Origin: Paraburkholderia sp. BCC1885
GTDB taxonomy: Bacteria; Pseudomonadota; Gammaproteobacteria; Burkholderiales; Burkholderiaceae
NCBI RefSeq assembly: GCF_900996235.1
Contig: NZ_CAAJGM010000199.1
Coordinates: forward strand, 1 to 64,000
Reading direction: 5' to 3'
Length of the DNA stretch: 64,000 nucleotides
The translations under genes and the position numbers were made by a program. Positions 60,542 through 64,000 of the stretch are shown here, piece after piece (position 1 is the first letter of the stretch; the number at the start of each line of letters is the position of its first letter). Below the pieces are notes generated by a model. It was given only the letters and a program-made list of their open reading frames with translations. It had not been told where the DNA came from and searched no databases.

Positions 60542-60587
60542 CATCTACTGCGCGGTTCTACTGCCCAGTGTCAGCTACTCGAGGCGC

Positions 60588-62816
60588 TTAAGCCACCGAA
60601 TCCACGATCTTGTTGAGCGTGGCGCTCGGACGCATCGCCTTGCTCGTCAGGTCCGTGCTCGGCCGATAGTAGCCGCCGATGTCCACCGGCTTGCCTTGCG
60701 CGGCAGCCAGTTCTTCGACGATCTTCGCTTCGTTCTCGGCCAGCGCCTTCGCCACGCCGGCGAACTGTGCCTTCAGCTCAGCGTCGTCGTTCTGCGCGGC
60801 CAGCGCTTCGGCCCAATACGTCGCCAGATAGAAGTGGCTGCCGCGGTTGTCGATGCCGCCAACCTTGCGTGCCGGCGACTTGTCGTTGTCGAGGAACTTG
60901 CCGGTTGCCTGATCCAGCGTCTTGGCCAGAACCTGCGCCTTCGGGTTGTGGTACGCGTTGCTCAGGTGTTCGAGCGAAGCGGCCAGCGCGAGGAATTCGC
61001 CGAGCGAGTCCCAACGCAGGAAGCCTTCTTCGACCAGTTGCTGAACGTGCTTCGGCGCCGAACCGCCCGCGCCGGTTTCGAACATGCCGCCACCTGCCAT
61101 CAGCGGAACGATCGACAGCATCTTCGCGCTCGTGCCCAGTTCCATGATCGGGAACAGGTCGGTCAGGTAATCGCGCAGCACGTTGCCGGTGACCGAGATG
61201 GTGTCCTTGCCCGCGCGGATGCGTTCGATCGAGAACTTCGTGGCTTCGACCGGCGTCATGATGCGGATATCGAGGCCGCTCGTGTCATGGTCCTTCAGGT
61301 ATTGCTCGACCTTCTTGATGATCTGCGCATCGTGCGCACGGCCGGCGTCCAGCCAGAACACGGCCGGCGTGTTGGTGGCGCGGGCGCGGTTCACGGCCAG
61401 CTTCACCCAGTCCTGCACCGGTGCGTCCTTGGTCTGGCACATGCGCCAGATGTCGCCTTCTTCCACGCTTTGCTCGAGCAGGACCTTGCCCGCTTCGTCC
61501 GTCACGCGGACCACGCCGTTCGCCTTGATCTGGAACGTCTTGTCGTGTGAACCGTATTCTTCAGCCGCTTGCGCCATCAGGCCGACGTTGGGCACGCTGC
61601 CCATCGTGACCGGATCGAACGCGCCGTGCTTCTTGCAGTCTTCGATTACCGCCTGGTAGACGCCAGCGTAGCAACGGTCCGGAATCACTGCCTTGGCGTC
61701 GTGCAGCGCGCCGTCGGCGCCCCACATCTTGCCCGACTCGCGGATCATGGCCGGCATCGATGCGTCGACGATCACGTCGCTCGGCACGTGCAGGCTGGTG
61801 ATGCCCTTGTCCGAGTTGACCATCGCCAGATGCGGGCGTTGTGCGTATTCGGCCTTGATGTCGGCTTCGATCGCGTCGCGCGTTTGCTCCGGCAGATCTT
61901 TCAGGCGTGCGTACAGGTCGCCGATACCGTTGTTCGGATTGAAGCCGACCTTGGCCAGCGCATCCGCGTATTTCGCCAGCACGTCCTTGTAGAACACCGA
62001 GACCACGATACCGAAGATGATCGGGTCCGAGACCTTCATCATGGTGGCCTTCAGGTGCACCGAGAACAGCACGTTGGCGGCCTTCGCATCGGCGATCTGC
62101 TCTTCGATGAAGCTGCTCAGCGCCTTCTTGCTCAGCACCGAGGCGTCGATGATTTCGCCCGCCTTCACCGCCGTCTTTTCTTTCAGGACCGTCTTTGTGC
62201 CGTCAGCGGCCGTCAGTTCGATCTTCACGCTGCCGGCTGCGCCGATCAACGCGGATTTTTCGCTGCCGTAGAAATCGCCGCTGCTCATGTGCGCCACGTG
62301 CGACTTCGAGTCCGCGCTCCACGCGCCCATCTTGTGCGGATGCTTGCGGGCATAGTTCTTCACCGACAGCGGCGCGCGGCGATCCGAATTGCCCTCGCGC
62401 AGCACCGGGTTCACGGCCGAGCCCTTGATCTTGTCGTAGCGGGCCCTGACGTCTTTCTCTTCGTCCGTGGTGGCGACATCCGGGTAAGCCGGCAGCTTGT
62501 AACCCTGATCGCGCAGTTCGGCGATCGCGGCCTTCAGTTGCGGCACCGACGCGCTGATGTTCGGCAGCTTGATGATGTTGGCTTCCGGACGGGTGGTCAG
62601 TGCACCCAGTTCGGCGAGGTCGTCGGACCCTTTTTGCTCAGCAGTCAGATAATCGGGGAACGCGGCGATGATCCGGCCGGCCAGCGAGATGTCGCGTGTT
62701 TCGACGGCGACGTCCGATGAGCGCGTGAAAGCCTTGACAATCGGGAGCAGCGAGTAAGTCGCCAGAGCCGGCGCTTCGTCGGTAAGGGTATAGATGATCT
62801 TCGGCGTTGTAGACAT
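60588..62816 (-). CDS. icd: NADP-dependent isocitrate dehydrogenase, monomeric type
   Basis: 742 residues from ATG at 62816, exactly the usual length of the monomeric enzyme. STTPKIIYTLTDEAPALATYSLLPIVKAF, DISLAGRIIAAFPDYL and KLPNISASVPQLKAAIAELRDQGY are diagnostic for the monomeric Azotobacter/Corynebacterium type, unrelated in sequence to the homodimeric enzyme. It oxidatively decarboxylates isocitrate to 2-oxoglutarate with NADP+ in the TCA cycle. The open frame upstream to 63209 is not coding. A housekeeping gene, marking the right part of the window as core chromosome. Confidence 0.95.
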   Translation of the reverse strand: MSTTPKIIYTLTDEAPALATYSLLPIVKAFTRSSDVAVETRDISLAGRIIAAFPDYLTAEQKGSDDLAELGALTTRPEANIIKLPNISASVPQLKAAIAELRDQGYKLPAYPDVATTDEEKDVRARYDKIKGSAVNPVLREGNSDRRAPLSVKNYARKHPHKMGAWSADSKSHVAHMSSGDFYGSEKSALIGAAGSVKIELTAADGTKTVLKEKTAVKAGEIIDASVLSKKALSSFIEEQIADAKAANVLFSVHLKATMMKVSDPIIFGIVVSVFYKDVLAKYADALAKVGFNPNNGIGDLYARLKDLPEQTRDAIEADIKAEYAQRPHLAMVNSDKGITSLHVPSDVIVDASMPAMIRESGKMWGADGALHDAKAVIPDRCYAGVYQAVIEDCKKHGAFDPVTMGSVPNVGLMAQAAEEYGSHDKTFQIKANGVVRVTDEAGKVLLEQSVEEGDIWRMCQTKDAPVQDWVKLAVNRARATNTPAVFWLDAGRAHDAQIIKKVEQYLKDHDTSGLDIRIMTPVEATKFSIERIRAGKDTISVTGNVLRDYLTDLFPIMELGTSAKMLSIVPLMAGGGMFETGAGGSAPKHVQQLVEEGFLRWDSLGEFLALAASLEHLSNAYHNPKAQVLAKTLDQATGKFLDNDKSPARKVGGIDNRGSHFYLATYWAEALAAQNDDAELKAQFAGVAKALAENEAKIVEELAAAQGKPVDIGGYYRPSTDLTSKAMRPSATLNKIVDSVA

Positions 62817-63239
62817 ATCTGATGCGTTGCTTGAGGAAGTGAAATACAGAGCGTGGGTAAGCCGGAGCCAACCCGCCGAGCCAACCTTTGAGGGCGCGCC
62901 CGTGAGTATAGGCGTGTTTACCAGAATACGCTTCCAGACCTTGACATAACGGCCGGGATTCGGGTGAGGTCGGACAACCCGATTGGGGGCGTTTTGGCGG
63001 GGTTTTGCCGGGGTTTTCCTAGGGTTTTCCTGGCAGGCAGGCGAGATTTTGCCCGCTTTCCGGCGGCGTCCTGGCTGCCTGGGCGACGCGCTTGCGCCCG
63101 TTTTCGATTCGCTTTCGATCCGCTTTCGCCACGGCCGCGACATCACCGCAAGCGCCCGTGCGGACTCACACTGCATTATAGATAGGGGGATAGCGCGAGC
63201 CGGCGCCACACATCCGGCTCGCGCTGGGGGACCGGCCGA
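62817..63239. promoter_or_regulatory. 423-base region upstream of icd with G-rich tract
   Basis: No gene. Four G-runs (GGGGG 62985-62989, GGGG 62999-63002, GGGG 63010-63013, GGG 63022-63024) with loops of 7-9 bases fit a G-quadruplex motif on the plus strand; GGGGTTTT units repeat there. The icd promoter should be on the 62820-62960 side, but no convincing boxes were found. Confidence 0.4.
63192..63225. terminator. Strong 12-bp stem-loop after the M3 peptidase gene
   Basis: AGCGCGAGCCGG-(10 bases)-CCGGCTCGCGCT, a perfect 12-base-pair stem lying 15-48 bases past the minus-strand stop at 63240. No T-run follows on the minus strand, so it may act as a transcript-end hairpin with Rho or stabilise the 3' end. 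Confidence 0.6.
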
Positions 63240-64000
63240 TCAGGCCTCGTCCGAAGTTTCCAGCAAGCCGCGCTTCTCCAGCATCGGCTCGACCGACGGA
63301 TCGCGTCCACGGAACGTTTTGAACGCCGTGGCCGGATCGATCGAGTTGCCGACGCTGTAGATCCACTTCAGCAGACGCTCGGCGGTGGCGCGGTCGAACG
63401 GATCGCCGGCCTCTTCGAACGCCGCGTAGCCATCCGCCTCCAGCACTTCGGCCCACATATAGACGTAGTAGCCGGCCGCGTAACTGTCGCCCGAGAACAG
63501 ATGCTGGAAGTGCGACAGGTAGTGGCGCATGCCGATGTCGTCAGGCACGCCAAGCCGCGCCGCCTGTTGCTCCTCGAACTGCGCGATATCCACCGGGCCG
63601 GTGCCGCTGCGGGCGTGCAGGGCCATATCCAGCAAAGCCGGTCCCACGTACTGCACGGTGGTGAAGGCCTGATTGAAGCGGCTCGCCGCCTGCAGCCGTT
63701 CGAGCAGCGCCGCCGGAATCGGCTCGCCGGTTTCGACATGCCGCGCGTGGCGCAACAGCACCTCGCGCTCCTGCGCCCAGTTCTCGAAGATCTGCGACGG
63801 CAGTTCGACGAAGTCGGCGAGCACGCTGGTGCCGGCAAGGCGCTCGTACTGCACCTTCGACATCAAGCCGTGCAATCCATGGCCGAACTCGTGGAACAGC
63901 GTGCGGATATCGTCGAAGCTCAGCAGCGTCGGCGAGCCCTTGGCGAAGTTGTTGTTGTTCAGCACGATCGGCAGCGTGCCGCCGTTACGCCCCGACTGCG
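63240..64000 (-). CDS. prlC: M3 family oligopeptidase (oligopeptidase A/PrlC-like), partial
   Basis: C-terminal ~250 residues; the gene continues beyond the window edge. The zinc site HEFGHGLHGL (HExxH) is intact, and the downstream segments VELPSQIFENWAQE (third ligand Glu in the FVELPSQ..E helix) and YYVYMWAEVLEADGY are typical of oligopeptidase A and related thimet peptidases. Cytosolic enzyme that degrades signal peptides and short peptides. The visible frame is open to 64000 with no earlier start in the window. Confidence 0.9.
   Translation of the reverse strand, partial: QSGRNGGTLPIVLNNNNFAKGSPTLLSFDDIRTLFHEFGHGLHGLMSKVQYERLAGTSVLADFVELPSQIFENWAQEREVLLRHARHVETGEPIPAALLERLQAASRFNQAFTTVQYVGPALLDMALHARSGTGPVDIAQFEEQQAARLGVPDDIGMRHYLSHFQHLFSGDSYAAGYYVYMWAEVLEADGYAAFEEAGDPFDRATAERLLKWIYSVGNSIDPATAFKTFRGRDPSVEPMLEKRGLLETSDEA

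Overview
The window looks like chromosomal DNA from a Burkholderiaceae bacterium, most likely Paraburkholderia or a close relative. This is inferred from the GC-rich coding style, the mix of gene families (monomeric NADP isocitrate dehydrogenase, MctP-type symporter with a DUF3311 partner, many SDR/AraC pairs, FixJ-like regulators) and the gene density. No rRNA, tRNA or CRISPR array was recognised.

Positions 1-6230 hold an accessory array that resembles gene cassettes. Seven short genes (GNAT, GNAT, HIT, nucleotidyltransferase, small membrane protein, GNAT, unknown), all on the minus strand, are each separated by one copy of a ~47-60 base imperfect-palindrome repeat in constant orientation. 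The repeat does not fit the integron attC consensus and no integrase is present. One gene, the nucleotidyltransferase, is split in phase 0 by a complete 1.9 kb group II intron with its own reverse transcriptase.

Positions 6499-14870 hold two divergent redox/catabolic operons. The minus-strand one has two SnoaL-like proteins, a cNMP-domain/thioredoxin-reductase-like flavoprotein, an HbpS/GlcG protein and an SDR, with a third SnoaL-like gene just beyond. The plus-strand one has a quinone oxidoreductase, EthD, DJ-1/PfpI and muconolactone-isomerase-like proteins. A second quinone oxidoreductase faces them. Positions 15130-22638 form a signalling block: a single-domain receiver, a FixJ-type regulator, an orphan amino-acid/amide-type substrate-binding protein, a multi-PAS histidine kinase and a winged-helix/NB-ARC regulator.

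Positions 22950-32912 carry remnants (frameshifted AraC, IS5-type transposase fragment), two small exported proteins, AKR/SDR genes next to AraC regulators, a methyltransferase and a stand-alone riboflavin synthase homologue. Positions 33040-43140 hold GNAT/Nudix, a cytochrome c-PQQ sugar dehydrogenase, NmrA/LysR, a ferritin-like di-iron protein and a sugar ABC transporter operon with a plausible promoter and operator.

At 43389-44148 a perfect PIP box (TTCGC-N15-TTCGC) precedes a 221-residue protein with an HExxH motif. This is a candidate type III secreted M91-like metalloprotease and one of the two strongest leads in the window. Further right are a MocR regulator, an NHL-like lipoprotein, a di-Mop protein, a sulfotransferase/GT9 pair, DUF3311-MctP, a tandem pair of prolyl oligopeptidases, a GST divergent from a stand-alone LanC-like protein, monomeric isocitrate dehydrogenase, and the C-terminal part of an M3 oligopeptidase cut by the window edge.
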